DNA of 64,000 nucleotides, taken from assembly GCA_016718565.1 (NCBI GenBank), contig JADKCZ010000005.1:62001-126000 (forward strand). The letters run 5' to 3'. The translations under genes and the position numbers were made by a program. The notes under the pieces were generated by a model, which made no database searches, was not told the DNA's origin, and saw only the letters and a program-made list of their open reading frames with translations. The stretch comes from Anaeromyxobacter sp. GTDB lineage: Bacteria; Myxococcota; Myxococcia; Myxococcales; Anaeromyxobacteraceae. Positions 37,649-47,234 of the stretch are shown piece by piece; positions within the stretch are counted from its first letter, which is position 1, and every line of letters begins with the position of its first letter.

Positions 37649-39322
37649 ATGCACGCTCGCGCCCTCCACCTCACCCTCCCCTCCGCCGCCAGCGCGCCGG
37701 TGGCGTTCGCCGCACCCTCGAACCCTGGCTCCACCTCGCCCGCCCCGTTCGCCTGGCTCGTTGCGCCGGGCCCTGCCCGGGCCACCCCGCTCCCGCTCGC
37801 CTGTGAAGCCTCGCAGGCCTGGCGCGCCGAGCGCCGCCTCCAGCCGCTTCCCCCCGCCACGCTCCCGGACGCCCGCGCCGGACGCGACCAGCTCGCCCGC
37901 CTCCTCTCCCGCGAGCACGCCGCCGCGGCCGCCTTCCTCGTGGCCCTCTCCGACTTCGACCGCCGCCGCGGCTGGGAGGCGCTCGGTCACGCCAACCTGT
38001 TCGCCTTCCTCACCCGCGAGCTCCGCCTCTCCAGGAGCGGCGCCTTCTTCCGCCTCTCGGCCGCCCGCCTGGTGGCCCGCTTCCCGGCCGTGCTGGCGGC
38101 GCTCGAGGACGGCCACCTCTGCCTCACCTCGGTGGCCGCCCTGGCCCGGGTGCTCACCGAGGAGAACCAGGCCGAGGTGCTGCCCCGCTTCTTCGGCTGC
38201 TCTTCACGCGAGGCCAACGAGGTCGCCGCGGCGCTCGCGCCCAGGCCCGACCCGGCCAGGCGCACCGTGGTCACGGCGGTGGAGCCGCCCGCGAAGGCCT
38301 GCCCCGCAGGGGTAGTCCAGTCGACTGGACTGGTCCTGTCGCTCGCTCCTGCCCGGGCCAGCGCACCTGCCAGGCCTGGCGACCCCGACCAGCCCGGCGA
38401 ACCCGCCGCTCCCGTCCAGGACCTCCGGACCGGCGCCACCCTCGCGGCGGGTCGGCGCGAGGAGGAGGCGTGCCCCGCGCCAGTCCAGTCGACTGGACTC
38501 CTCCCCGCCTCGCCCCCGCCACCGGCGCCCGCCGCCGCCCTCGTCGCGCCGCCTCCCGCCGCAGTCCTCGAGCGCCCCGACCAGGCCGCCCGAGCCAGCC
38601 AGCCCGACGAGGTCGAGCCACTCACGGCCGAGCTGCGCAGGCTGCACGTCACCGTGTCCCGCCGCTTCCTCTCCAAGCTCGCGACCGCTCACGACGGCCT
38701 CTCCCACGCCCTGCCCGGCGCCACCACCGAGCAGGTGCTCGAGGCAGCGCTCGACCTGCTCCTCGAGCGGCAGGCCTCCCGGCGGGGCCTGGTGAATCGG
38801 CCCTCGCGCCCCTCGCCCGCCGGCGCTCGTGAGTGCACGCAGCCAGCCGGCCCCGCGGTCAGCACCGGAGAGCCCGGCGCTGGCGCCGGATCAGCCTCCA
38901 AGGCGCCGGGGGCAGCCTCCCGCGCACCAGGGAACGAGAGGACGGCGACGCCGGGCGCGACCCAGGCCGCGACCCAGGCCTCGACTCCGGCCGCGCCTCC
39001 TGCTTCCCGCCACATCCCCGCTGCCGTCCGCCGCGAGGTCTGGCTGCGCGACGGCCAGCGCTGCCAGCACCCGCTCGACGCCGGCGGCACCTGCGGCTCC
39101 ACCATGCGGCTCGAGCTCGACCACCTGGTGCCGCTGGCCCTCGGCGGCCCACCCACCGCGGAGAATCTCCGGGTCACCTGCAGCGTGCACAACCGGGCGG
39201 CGGCGAGGACCATCCTCGGCGAGGCGTTGGCGGCCAGCGGTCGCGGGGGGCGGAACGCGGCTCACGCGGGGGTGGCCGGAGGCGCTGACGGGGACGCGAC
39301 CAGCGGCGGCCGCTGGCGTTGA
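37649..39322 (+). CDS. HNH endonuclease, DUF222-type N-terminus, with embedded palindromes
   Basis: This 557-residue protein starts at an ATG. Residues about 75-200 form a helical DUF222-like region (GRDQLARLLSREHAAAAAFL; AFFRLSAARLVARFP). A long Ala/Pro-rich low-complexity linker (about 200-450) follows, then an HNH domain at about 455-525: VRREVWLRDGQRCQHP, LELDHLVPLALGG and ENLRVTCSVHNRAAA, with the DH, N and H residues present. Two exact copies of an 18-bp palindrome lie within the linker coding region and give VQSTGL in the protein. HNH proteins of this type occur in multiple copies in actinobacteria and myxobacteria; their biological role is unsettled. Confidence 0.85.
   Translation: MHARALHLTLPSAASAPVAFAAPSNPGSTSPAPFAWLVAPGPARATPLPLACEASQAWRAERRLQPLPPATLPDARAGRDQLARLLSREHAAAAAFLVALSDFDRRRGWEALGHANLFAFLTRELRLSRSGAFFRLSAARLVARFPAVLAALEDGHLCLTSVAALARVLTEENQAEVLPRFFGCSSREANEVAAALAPRPDPARRTVVTAVEPPAKACPAGVVQSTGLVLSLAPARASAPARPGDPDQPGEPAAPVQDLRTGATLAAGRREEEACPAPVQSTGLLPASPPPPAPAAALVAPPPAAVLERPDQAARASQPDEVEPLTAELRRLHVTVSRRFLSKLATAHDGLSHALPGATTEQVLEAALDLLLERQASRRGLVNRPSRPSPAGARECTQPAGPAVSTGEPGAGAGSASKAPGAASRAPGNERTATPGATQAATQASTPAAPPASRHIPAAVRREVWLRDGQRCQHPLDAGGTCGSTMRLELDHLVPLALGGPPTAENLRVTCSVHNRAAARTILGEALAASGRGGRNAAHAGVAGGADGDATSGGRWR
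38314..38331. repeat. 18-bp perfect palindrome, copy 1
   Basis: AGTCCAGTCGACTGGACT lies inside the HNH gene's linker region, preceded by a TGCCCCGC context. It is identical to the copy at 38482-38499. Confidence 0.9.
38482..38499. repeat. 18-bp perfect palindrome, copy 2
   Basis: AGTCCAGTCGACTGGACT again, 168 bp (56 codons) from copy 1 and in the same reading frame, so both encode VQSTGL. TGCCCCGC also precedes this copy. Confidence 0.9.
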
Positions 39323-39674
39323 CGCCGGCCGCGGCCTCGAGCGCCGGGGCTTCCTCGGCACCCTGATACGGCGCCCGGCGTCTCTGCCCAGTCCAGTCGA
39401 CTGGACCAACCCACCGGCGCCCACAGCGCCGCCCCGCTGGAACCCTGGCGTGGCTTCACGCCGCAGGACGTCGACATGTGACGCATGGTCCGGGTCCATC
39501 CCCAGCTCCGAAGTGCTCACCACCAACGGTGACGGCCCGCCTGGTGCTGGCTTGGCTGCCAGGCGCAATGACGGTGTACCTGGAGAGAACCGCTGGTGAG
39601 GCTGGGTGGCGCAGGTGGCGCGGTGCACACGCAGCAGCGCACCCCCTCGGAGGAGGGGAGCTCCTCCAGCCGCG
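39323..39674. other. 352-base region between the convergent HNH and cheR genes
   Basis: It contains the third palindrome copy (39391-39406). The rest has no convincing gene, though a short frame is open in phase. A GAGGAGGGGAGCTCCTCC near-palindrome lies close to the cheR stop (about 39649-39666) and might act as a bidirectional terminator stem, without a T-run. Confidence 0.4.
39391..39406. repeat. palindrome copy 3, 16 bp
   Basis: GTCCAGTCGACTGGAC, matching 17 of 18 bases of the other copies, lies 69 bases after the HNH stop codon in non-coding DNA, so the sequence is not kept just for the peptide it encodes. Confidence 0.9.
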
Positions 39675-40462
<788 letters not shown>

Positions 40463-40466
<4 letters not shown>

Positions 40467-41329
40467 CGCGGCAGGTCCCCCATGAGGCGAAGCACCAGCG
40501 CGGGGGCCAGGTCGTCGAGCTCCAGGGTCTCGGCCGCGGCCCCGCGGCGCGCCGCCTCGCGCGGCATGCCGTAGACCACCGAGGAGGCCGGCCCCTGGGC
40601 CCAGGTGGCGCCGCCCTTGGCGCGCACGGCCGCGAGCCCGTCCACCCCGTCGTCGCCCATGCCGGTGAGCACCAGCCCGCAGGCGCCGGGGCCGTACTCG
40701 CGCGCCAGCGAGTGGAAGAGGGCGGTGCCGGACGGGCGGAAGCCGCGCACCGGCGGGGCGTCGTCGAGGTAGGCGGTGCCGATCAGCGCGGTGAGGTGGC
40801 GCCCCTCGCGCGCCAGGTAGACCACCCCGCCGTGCAGGGGCTCGCCGTGCTCGGCCAGCTTCACGCCGAGCGGGGTGTGGCGCGCCAGCCAGTGCACCAG
40901 GCCAGTCTCGAAGCCGGCGGCGATGTGCTGCACCACCAGCACCGCGGCCGGGAAGGAGGCCGGCAGGCCGGAGAGCAGGCGGGCCAAGGCCGGCGGACCG
41001 CCGGTGGAGGCCACCACCCCGACCACGCCGCGCGGCGGCCGCGGGTGGAGGGCGGAGGGGAGGGGCGCAGGGCCCTCGGGGCGCTGGGGCGGAGCGGTGG
41101 GGCGGTGGCGGGTGTGCGGGGTCGAGGTCGGGGCCGGGGTCAGGGCCGGGTGCGAGGCCGAGGCCGAGGTCGGGGCCGAGGTCGAGGTCGAGGGCGGGGT
41201 CGAGGGCGCGGTCGGGGTCGGGGTCGAGGTCGAGGGCGCGGTCGGGGTCGGAGCCGCGGTCGTCCGCAGGGCCCCCGCCGGAAGCCCCACCCCGCTCGTC
41301 CCCCGCGCCGGCGTCAGCGCCGGCCCCAT
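40463..41329 (-). CDS. cheB: CheB methylesterase catalytic domain, with Thr/Pro/Ser linker (split from its receiver)
   Basis: Reading from the ATG at 41329 gives 288 residues: a Thr/Pro/Ser/Ala linker of about 95 residues made by a hexamer array, then the CheB methylesterase domain. Catalytic elements are VVASTGGPPAL (Ser), VVQHIAAGF (His) and GMGDDGVDGL (Asp). The receiver normally fused in front lies in the adjacent frame (41314-41769) and overlaps this start by 16 bases. Either CheB is really two coupled proteins or a one-base deletion in a G-rich run has split one gene. It demethylates or deamidates receptors. Confidence 0.88.
41119..41263 (+). repeat. hexamer array in the cheB linker
   Basis: Irregular GGGGTC, GAGGTC, GCGGTC and GGCCGG hexamers encode a Thr-Pro/Thr-Ser/Ala linker on the minus strand between the CheB receiver and catalytic domain. 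It belongs to the same family as the arrays at 19.9 and 37.4 kb but is more degraded. Confidence 0.8.
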
Positions 41330-41769
41330 CGCCCGGCGCCCCGCGCCGGCCGGTGGTGCCTGGTCATCACCGTGAGCCTGGCCACCCCGCGCACCGCCAG
41401 CCGGATGGCGTCGGCCTGGCGCTCGAAGCGGCCGGGCTCGGAGTCCGACGGCTTGGGCAGCACCTCCACCGCGCCGAGCTGCAGCGCCCGGAAGGCGGTC
41501 TCCTGGTGCTCGGGCCCGGACTGGCCGGTCACCACCACCACCGGCGTGGGGGCGCGGGCCATGATCTCCTCGATGGCCGCCAGCCCGTCCTTGCCGGGCA
41601 TGCGCACGTCCATGGTGACCACGTCTGGCCGCAGGGTCAGCGTCAGCGCCACCGCCTGCGCGCCGTCGGCCGCCTCGCCCACCACCTCGATCTCGGGCAC
41701 CTGCTCCAGGATGGCCCGCAGCAGGGCGCGGGCGGCGCGGGCGTCGTCGGCCACCAGGACGCGGATCAC
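41314..41769 (-). CDS. cheB: CheB receiver domain (split)
   Basis: This 151-residue frame starts at a GTG that overlaps the cheA stop (GTGA, 41766-41769). It is a CheY-like receiver: acidic pair in VLVADDARAA, phospho-acceptor in DVVTMDVRMPGKDGL, Thr/Ser in VVVVTGQ, and Lys in VEVLPKP. The MDVRMPGKDGL motif is typical of CheB rather than CheY. The frame ends after a basic RHHRPARG stretch where a CheB linker would begin, and the catalytic domain continues in the next frame. Confidence 0.88.
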   Translation of the reverse strand: MIRVLVADDARAARALLRAILEQVPEIEVVGEAADGAQAVALTLTLRPDVVTMDVRMPGKDGLAAIEEIMARAPTPVVVVTGQSGPEHQETAFRALQLGAVEVLPKPSDSEPGRFERQADAIRLAVRGVARLTVMTRHHRPARGAGRWGRR

Positions 41770-44321
41770 GGGCCCCCCGGCAGCAGCTGCCGCACCAGCT
41801 CGAGCAGCCGCCCGCGCTCCACCTCGCGCTTCACCAGGTAGCCGGCTGCCCCGGCGGCCAGGCCGGCGGCGCGGTCCTCCGGCGTGTCGAGCGAGGTGAC
41901 CAGCACCACCGGGATGGCGGCCAGCGCCCGGTCGGCCTTGAGCCGCCGCACCAGGCCCAGGCCGTCGAGCCGGGGCATCTGCACGTCGGTGACCACCAGC
42001 GCCGCTCCGCCGTCGCGCACCAGGGCCAGGGCCTCCTCGCCGTCGCCGGCCACCGCCACCTGGTAGCCGGCCAGCTCGAGCAGCGCCTTCATGGCGGCCC
42101 GGGTGGTGAGCGAGTCGTCGGCCACCACCACGCGGGGCGGGGTGGCCGCGGCCGGCCGCGCCGCCGCCGGCAGGAAGCGGCGCAGCACCTCGGCGGCGTT
42201 GAGCACCCCCACCACCCTCCCGTCGTCGAGCACCGACGCGCCGGCCAGGTGGGTGGCCCCGGCGGCCCGGAGGCCCAGCGCCCCGACCACCACCTCCTGC
42301 TGCCCCAGCACCTCGTCCACCACCACCACGGCGCGCTGCGCGCCCAGCGCCAGCACCAGCGCCGGCACCGCCTTGCCGGTGGCCCGCCCCGGCGGGAGGC
42401 CCAGCAGCTGCGACAGCCAGGCCACCGGCAGCTGCACCCGCCCCACCTCCACGGTGGCGCGCCCGGCCACCGTGCCGACGTCGGCCGGCGCCAGCAGCAG
42501 CACCCGCTCCACCGAGTCGGCCGAGAGGGCCGCCAGGTCGCGGCCGACGCGGAAGAGGATGGCCGCGGTGGCGGCCAGGGTGAGCGGCAGCTCGAGGTCG
42601 AAGCGGGTGGAGCGGCCCGGCACCGAGGTGACGTCCACCGCCCCGCCCAGCCGGGCCACGGTGGACTGCACCACGTCCAGCCCCACCCCGCGCCCGGAGA
42701 TGGCGGTGACGGCGCGGGCGGTGGAGAAGCCGGGCAGGAAGATGAGCCGGGCCGCGTCCTCGTCGCTGAGGCGGGCCGCTGCGTCGGCCGCCAGCAGGCC
42801 GCGGCGCACCGCCGAGGCCTTCACCGCGGCCAGGTCGAGGCCGCGGCCGTCGTCCTCCACCACCACGCCGACGCGGCTGCCGCGCGGCTCGACGCGCACG
42901 GTGAGGCGGCCGCCCTCGGGCTTGCCGGCCGCCAGGCGCACCGCGGCCGCCTCGATGCCGTGGTCGGCGGCGTTGCGCACCAGGTGCAGCAGCGGATCGC
43001 GCAGCTCGTCGGCGATGCGCCGGTCGAGCTTGACGTCGCCGCCGGCCACCTCCACCTCCACCAGCTTGCCGAGCCGGCCCGCCACCTCGCGCACGGCGCG
43101 CTTGAGCGGCTCCAGCATGAGCGCGGCCGGCACCATGCGCAGCGCCCGCAGGTCGTCGCGCAGCACCGCCCCGGCCAGCTGCTGGGCCTCGGCCTCGCGC
43201 TGGCCGTCGCGGGCCAGGCGGCGCAGGTCGGCGGTGAGGCCGCGCAGCCGCGCCGCCGCGGCCTCCACGGCGGTGCGCGCCTCGGCCGGATCGCTGCTGC
43301 GCAGCGCGTGCAGCGCCTGCTCCAGCCGGCGCACCACCTCGCGCGAGCGGTCCTCGGTGGCGGCCACCTCGCGGGCGCGCCGGGCGTGGCGGGCCTCGGA
43401 GAGCGAGAGCAGCTCGAGCTGCCGGGCCAGCGAGTCGAGGGTGGAGGTGAGGACGCGGATGGACTTGTCGGCGTGGCGGGGCTCGGCGGCCGCGGCGCCG
43501 GCGCCCGGGGCGGAGGGCGGCTGCTCCAGCCGCTGCCGCAGCTCCACCAGGTCGCCGGCCAGCGCCGCCGCGGCGCGCGCCGCCGCCGCCCCGCCGGCGC
43601 CCAGCCCCGGGAAGCCGCCCGCCACCCGCTCCGCCAGCTCGCGGGCGTGGGCCGGCACCGCGGCCGCCAGGTCCCGGCCGGCCGCCGACGCCTCGGCCAC
43701 CAGCGCGGCCCGCGCGGCGTCGTCCACCGGGGCGCAGAGCGCCTCCAGCGCCACCTCCAGCCGCGCCAGCGGCCCGGCGGTGGTGGCCGCCAGGCCCACC
43801 GGCGCGGTGGCGGCCGGCTCCGGCTCCGGCTCCGGCTCGCGCGGCTCCGGGTCGTCCGGCCTGGGCCAGGCCCGCGCGCGGGGCTGCGCGGGCGACGGCG
43901 CCCCGACCCGCCAGGCCTCGGCCGCCCGTCGCCGCGGCGCGTCGCCGACGCCCAGGCCGGCCAGCAGGGCCTCCAGCGAGGCCACGGTTGGCGGCCCGCC
44001 GGCGTCGGCCGCCGCCACCGCCTCCTCCACCGCCTCGATGGCGTCGAGGATCACCTGCACCACCTCGCGCCCCAGCCCGACCTCCGGCCGGTAGCCGGCC
44101 AGCGAGCCCTCGATGGCGTGCGCCAGCGCCTCCACGTCGCCCAGCCCCAGGCTGGCGGCCGAGCCCTTCAGGCTGTGGGCGGTGCGTCGGATGGGGTCGA
44201 GCAGGGCCACCCGCGCCGGATCGGCCTCCAGCTCCAGCACCCCGCCCGAGATGACCGCCAGGTGCTCGCGCGCCTCGGCCGAGAAGACCGGCCAGATCTG
44301 GCGGAAGAGCTCGGGCTCCAC
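41766..44321 (-). CDS. cheA: chemotaxis histidine kinase CheA with C-terminal receiver
   Basis: This 851-residue kinase starts at a GTG two bases after the cheW stop. HPt is at residues 1-110 with phospho-acceptor His49 in RRTAHSLKGSAASLG. A long Ala/Pro-rich linker follows, then a helical dimerisation region, HATPase with HLVRNAADHGIE and GRGVGLDVV, a CheW-like regulatory domain (about 610-735) and a receiver (about 735-851) with Asp in VVTDVQMPRLDG. CheA-REC hybrids are the rule in myxobacterial alternative systems such as FrzE. It phosphorylates CheY and CheB in response to receptors. Confidence 0.94.
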   Translation of the reverse strand: MEPELFRQIWPVFSAEAREHLAVISGGVLELEADPARVALLDPIRRTAHSLKGSAASLGLGDVEALAHAIEGSLAGYRPEVGLGREVVQVILDAIEAVEEAVAAADAGGPPTVASLEALLAGLGVGDAPRRRAAEAWRVGAPSPAQPRARAWPRPDDPEPREPEPEPEPAATAPVGLAATTAGPLARLEVALEALCAPVDDAARAALVAEASAAGRDLAAAVPAHARELAERVAGGFPGLGAGGAAAARAAAALAGDLVELRQRLEQPPSAPGAGAAAAEPRHADKSIRVLTSTLDSLARQLELLSLSEARHARRAREVAATEDRSREVVRRLEQALHALRSSDPAEARTAVEAAAARLRGLTADLRRLARDGQREAEAQQLAGAVLRDDLRALRMVPAALMLEPLKRAVREVAGRLGKLVEVEVAGGDVKLDRRIADELRDPLLHLVRNAADHGIEAAAVRLAAGKPEGGRLTVRVEPRGSRVGVVVEDDGRGLDLAAVKASAVRRGLLAADAAARLSDEDAARLIFLPGFSTARAVTAISGRGVGLDVVQSTVARLGGAVDVTSVPGRSTRFDLELPLTLAATAAILFRVGRDLAALSADSVERVLLLAPADVGTVAGRATVEVGRVQLPVAWLSQLLGLPPGRATGKAVPALVLALGAQRAVVVVDEVLGQQEVVVGALGLRAAGATHLAGASVLDDGRVVGVLNAAEVLRRFLPAAARPAAATPPRVVVADDSLTTRAAMKALLELAGYQVAVAGDGEEALALVRDGGAALVVTDVQMPRLDGLGLVRRLKADRALAAIPVVLVTSLDTPEDRAAGLAAGAAGYLVKREVERGRLLELVRQLLPGGP

Positions 44322-44323
44322 GG

Positions 44324-44887
44324 CTACCCCCGGCCCGCCAGGCCGAGCTGGCCGAGGTCGAGGAGCGCCAGCCGGTCCGGCGCCACCCACAGGAAGGGGC
44401 CGGCGGGCGCCTGCACCAGCCCGGCCCGCGGCACCTCCAGCCGCCCCTCCAGCACCTCGGCGGCCAGCCCGAAGGCCTCGCCCTCGTGCTCCACCACGAT
44501 CACCTTGCCGAGGTCGGAGAGCCCGCCGCCGCCCAGGCCGAGCAGCTGCCGGAGGTCGAGCACCGGCACCACCCGGGTGCGCGCCACCATGGCGCCCAGC
44601 AGCCACGGGGGAGCGGCCACCAGCGGCTGCAGCCCTCGCGCCTCCAGCACCTGGCTCACCGCCTCCACCGCCACCGCGTAGCGCTCCCCGCCCACCGCGA
44701 AGGCCAGCACCGGCTCGCACTCCGCGCGCGGGGCCTCGCGGCTGCCGGCGATGGCGCGGGCCCGCTCCGCCAGCACCTCGCGGCGCCGCTCCTCGCCGGT
44801 GGCGTCGCCCGCCAGGCGCGCCTCGGCCTCGTCGAGGCGGCGGTGCAGGGCGCCGAAGTCGACGGCGCCGTGGGGAGCCTTCGCCAC
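44324..44887 (-). CDS. cheW: CheW-like coupling protein
   Basis: This 187-residue protein starts at a GTG. After a charged helical N-terminus of about 60 residues (LHRRLDEAEARLAGD) comes a CheW domain: CEPVLAFAVGGERYAVAVEA, LVARTRVVPVLDLRQLLGL-like text, and VIVVEHEGEAFGLAAEVLEG. It links receptors to CheA. It is one of two CheWs in the operon, placed directly before cheA and three bases after cheY. Confidence 0.9.
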   Translation of the reverse strand: MAKAPHGAVDFGALHRRLDEAEARLAGDATGEERRREVLAERARAIAGSREAPRAECEPVLAFAVGGERYAVAVEAVSQVLEARGLQPLVAAPPWLLGAMVARTRVVPVLDLRQLLGLGGGGLSDLGKVIVVEHEGEAFGLAAEVLEGRLEVPRAGLVQAPAGPFLWVAPDRLALLDLGQLGLAGRG

Positions 44888-44890
44888 GGC

Positions 44891-45265
44891 CTACCTCCGG
44901 GGCGGCAGCTTGAGGAGCGTGCCCACCGTCTTGCGCAGCTCGTCCACCGAGACCGGCTTGGTGAGGAAGGCGCTGGCCCCCACCAGCTTGCCCTTCTTGC
45001 GGCTGGTGTCGTCGTTGAGCGAGGTGAGCAGCACCAGCGGGATCTCGTGCAGGGCGGGGTCGCCGCGCACCGCCGCGCACAGCTCGAAGCCGTCCATGCC
45101 CGGCATGCGCACGTCCGACACGATCAGGTCCGGCCTGAGCTCGCGGGCCTTGGCCAGCCCCTCCAGGCCGTCCTTGGCCTCGTGGAACTCGATCTGCCAG
45201 CCCATCAGGTAGACCTGGATGAGCGAGAGCAGCGTGCGCGTGTCGTCGACCAGCAGGACCTTCAT
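44891..45265 (-). CDS. cheY: CheY-like response regulator
   Basis: This 124-residue single receiver has acidic residues in LLVDDTRTLL, the phospho-acceptor in DLIVSDVRMPGMDGF, Ser/Thr in VLLTSLNDD and Lys in AFLTKPVS. Its ATG overlaps the stop of the upstream cheR (ATGA, 45262-45265). It is the probable output of the CheA in this operon. Confidence 0.92.
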   Translation of the reverse strand: MKVLLVDDTRTLLSLIQVYLMGWQIEFHEAKDGLEGLAKARELRPDLIVSDVRMPGMDGFELCAAVRGDPALHEIPLVLLTSLNDDTSRKKGKLVGASAFLTKPVSVDELRKTVGTLLKLPPRR

Positions 45266-46593
45266 CTGGTGCTCCCGGGGGAAGGCGTGGCGGCGGGCGC
45301 GGGCGGCGCGCCGAGGGCCTGGCGCAGGGCGCCGGCGGTGAGCGGCTCGACGCCGCGCAGGGTGGTCTCGTCCGGCAGCCCCTCCAGGGCGTCCAGGGCG
45401 GCGCGGCGGGCGAGGGCGGCCTCGCCCGGGCGGCCCTGCCGGGCGTGCAGGCGCACCAGGGTGGCGTGGCCCTGCGCCAGCCCTGGCGCCAGCTCCAGGG
45501 CCCGCCGCACCGCCTCCTGGGCGGCCGCGTCGTCGCCGCGCACCTCGGCGGCCACCGCCAGGAGCAGGAAGGACTCGGGGCAGCGGTGGCGGGTGGCGGC
45601 CTCGCCGGCCAGCCGCTCGGCGCCGGCCAGGTCGCCGGCCCGCGCCGCCTCGCGGGCGGCCCGGAAGGCGGCCGCGCCGACCGGCCCGCAGCAGCGGGCG
45701 GCGGGGTCTGGGGGCGGGCTCCCCGGCTCGGCCCGGCGGCCGCGCAGGGACTCCAGCAGGCGCCGCGACGCGTCCGACACCGCGTAGGGCGGCCGGCGCA
45801 GCAGCGTGGCGCCCGGCCGCTCCACCCGCAGCAGCGGCAGCCCGGCCGCCAGCGGCTCCTCCACCGGCCCGAGCAGCAGGTAGCCGCCCGGCCGCACCGC
45901 CTCCACCAGCCGCGCCAGCACCTGCGCCGCCGTGGCGGGGGAGAAGTATATGAGCACGTTGCGGCACACCACCACGTCGAAGCCGGCGCCGGGCGGCGGC
46001 TCCAGCACCAGGTTGTGGCGGCTGAAGGAGACCCGCTCCCGCACCTGCGGCGCCACCGTGAGCCGTGGCCCCGCCTCACGGAACCAGCGCGACCGGAGCG
46101 CCGCGTCGGTGCGGCGCAGGGACCAGCCGCCGTACCGGGCCGCCCGCGCCGCCTCCAGCGCCCGGGCCGAGACGTCGGTGGCCAGGATGCGATCCGCCAC
46201 GCCGCCGCGCCCGGCCTCCAGCAGCAGCATGGCCAGGCCGTAGGGCTCCTCGCCGGAGGCGCACCCGGCCGACCAGATGGTGAGCGGCCGCCCGCCCGGC
46301 GCGGCCTCGTCGAGCAGGCCGGAGAGCGCGGCCAGCTGCTCCGGGTGGCGGAAGAAGTAGGTCTCGCCCACCACCGCCTGCTCCACCAGCGCCGCCACGC
46401 TGCGGGCCTCGCCGGCCAGGACCCGGCGCAGGAAGGGCTCCGGGGCGGAGCCGGCGTCTCGGGCGGCCCGCAGGAAGCCCTCCAGCAGCGTGCGCCGCAC
46501 CCCCGGCGAGAGGGCCAGCCCGCAGGCCCCCTCGACCACCCGCTCGAGCTCCTCGAGCGGCAGCCCGGGCGCGGCGCCGGCCGGTCCGCTCAC
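45262..46593 (-). CDS. cheR: CheR methyltransferase with TPR-like C-terminus
   Basis: This 443-residue protein starts at a GTG overlapping the cheW stop (GTGA, 46590-46593). The CheR catalytic part covers about residues 1-265: VVGETYFFRHPEQL, WSAGCASGEEPYGLA, ILATDVSARALEA and FDVVVCRNVLIYFSPA. A helical region of about 150 residues, with TPR-like Ala/Leu spacing (AAFRAAREAARAGDLAGAER; AVRRALELAPGLAQGHATL), follows. Such CheR-TPR fusions occur in myxobacterial systems, where the TPR may guide assembly with receptors or regulators. Confidence 0.92.
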   Translation of the reverse strand: MSGPAGAAPGLPLEELERVVEGACGLALSPGVRRTLLEGFLRAARDAGSAPEPFLRRVLAGEARSVAALVEQAVVGETYFFRHPEQLAALSGLLDEAAPGGRPLTIWSAGCASGEEPYGLAMLLLEAGRGGVADRILATDVSARALEAARAARYGGWSLRRTDAALRSRWFREAGPRLTVAPQVRERVSFSRHNLVLEPPPGAGFDVVVCRNVLIYFSPATAAQVLARLVEAVRPGGYLLLGPVEEPLAAGLPLLRVERPGATLLRRPPYAVSDASRRLLESLRGRRAEPGSPPPDPAARCCGPVGAAAFRAAREAARAGDLAGAERLAGEAATRHRCPESFLLLAVAAEVRGDDAAAQEAVRRALELAPGLAQGHATLVRLHARQGRPGEAALARRAALDALEGLPDETTLRGVEPLTAGALRQALGAPPAPAATPSPGSTR

Positions 46594-47153
46594 GACAGCT
46601 CCTCCCGCACCGAGGCGATCACCGGCGACGGGTCGAGCAGCGGCAGCACCTCGCCGGCCACGGTGCACAGCCCCACCACCAGCCGCGACTCCTCCCAGCC
46701 GGGCACCACCTCGCGCCCGGCGGCGTGCAGCACCGGGCGCTCGTGCAGGCCCATGATGCGGTCGAAGACCAGCCCCACCGCCGGGGTGCCCACCAGCACG
46801 GCGATCTGCGCGTCGAGCGCCACCGGGCGGCGGACGCCCAGCAGCGCCGCCAGGTCCACCGCCACCACCGGCACGCCGCGGCACACGAAGGTGCCGAGGA
46901 TGGCCGGCGGGGCGCCCGCCACCGGCTCGGTGGCCACCATGCGGACGATCTCCTTCACCCGCGCCGCCGCCAGCAGCCCGCGCCGCCCGGCCGCCTCGAC
47001 CACCAGGTGCAGCCCGGGCAGCTGCTCGCCGCCGATGGCCGCGAGGGCGCCCTGGGCCTGCGACAGCTCCTCCTCGAGCTGGCGCATCCGCCCCACCAGG
47101 CTGGCGCGCGCCGCCGCCCCGGCGGCCGGGGTCTCGTCCTTGATGATCCCCAT
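46590..47153 (-). CDS. cheW: CheW-like coupling protein
   Basis: This 187-residue CheW-domain protein starts at an ATG and leads the operon. A helical N-terminus (LVGRMRQLEEELSQAQGAL) precedes the CheW fold: LHLVVEAAGRRGLLAAARVK, GTFVCRGVPVVAVDLAALLG and LVGTPAVGLVFDRIMGL. Its stop overlaps the start of cheR-TPR. The pairing of two differing CheWs in one operon suggests they join different receptor sets. Confidence 0.88.
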   Translation of the reverse strand: MGIIKDETPAAGAAARASLVGRMRQLEEELSQAQGALAAIGGEQLPGLHLVVEAAGRRGLLAAARVKEIVRMVATEPVAGAPPAILGTFVCRGVPVVAVDLAALLGVRRPVALDAQIAVLVGTPAVGLVFDRIMGLHERPVLHAAGREVVPGWEESRLVVGLCTVAGEVLPLLDPSPVIASVREELS

Positions 47154-47234
47154 CCGAACGAGATTACCAGGGATCGGCGGGCGACCGCTGCCCGGCGCCG
47201 CCCAGCGACCCGGTGGCGCCCGGGGTCCGGAGGA

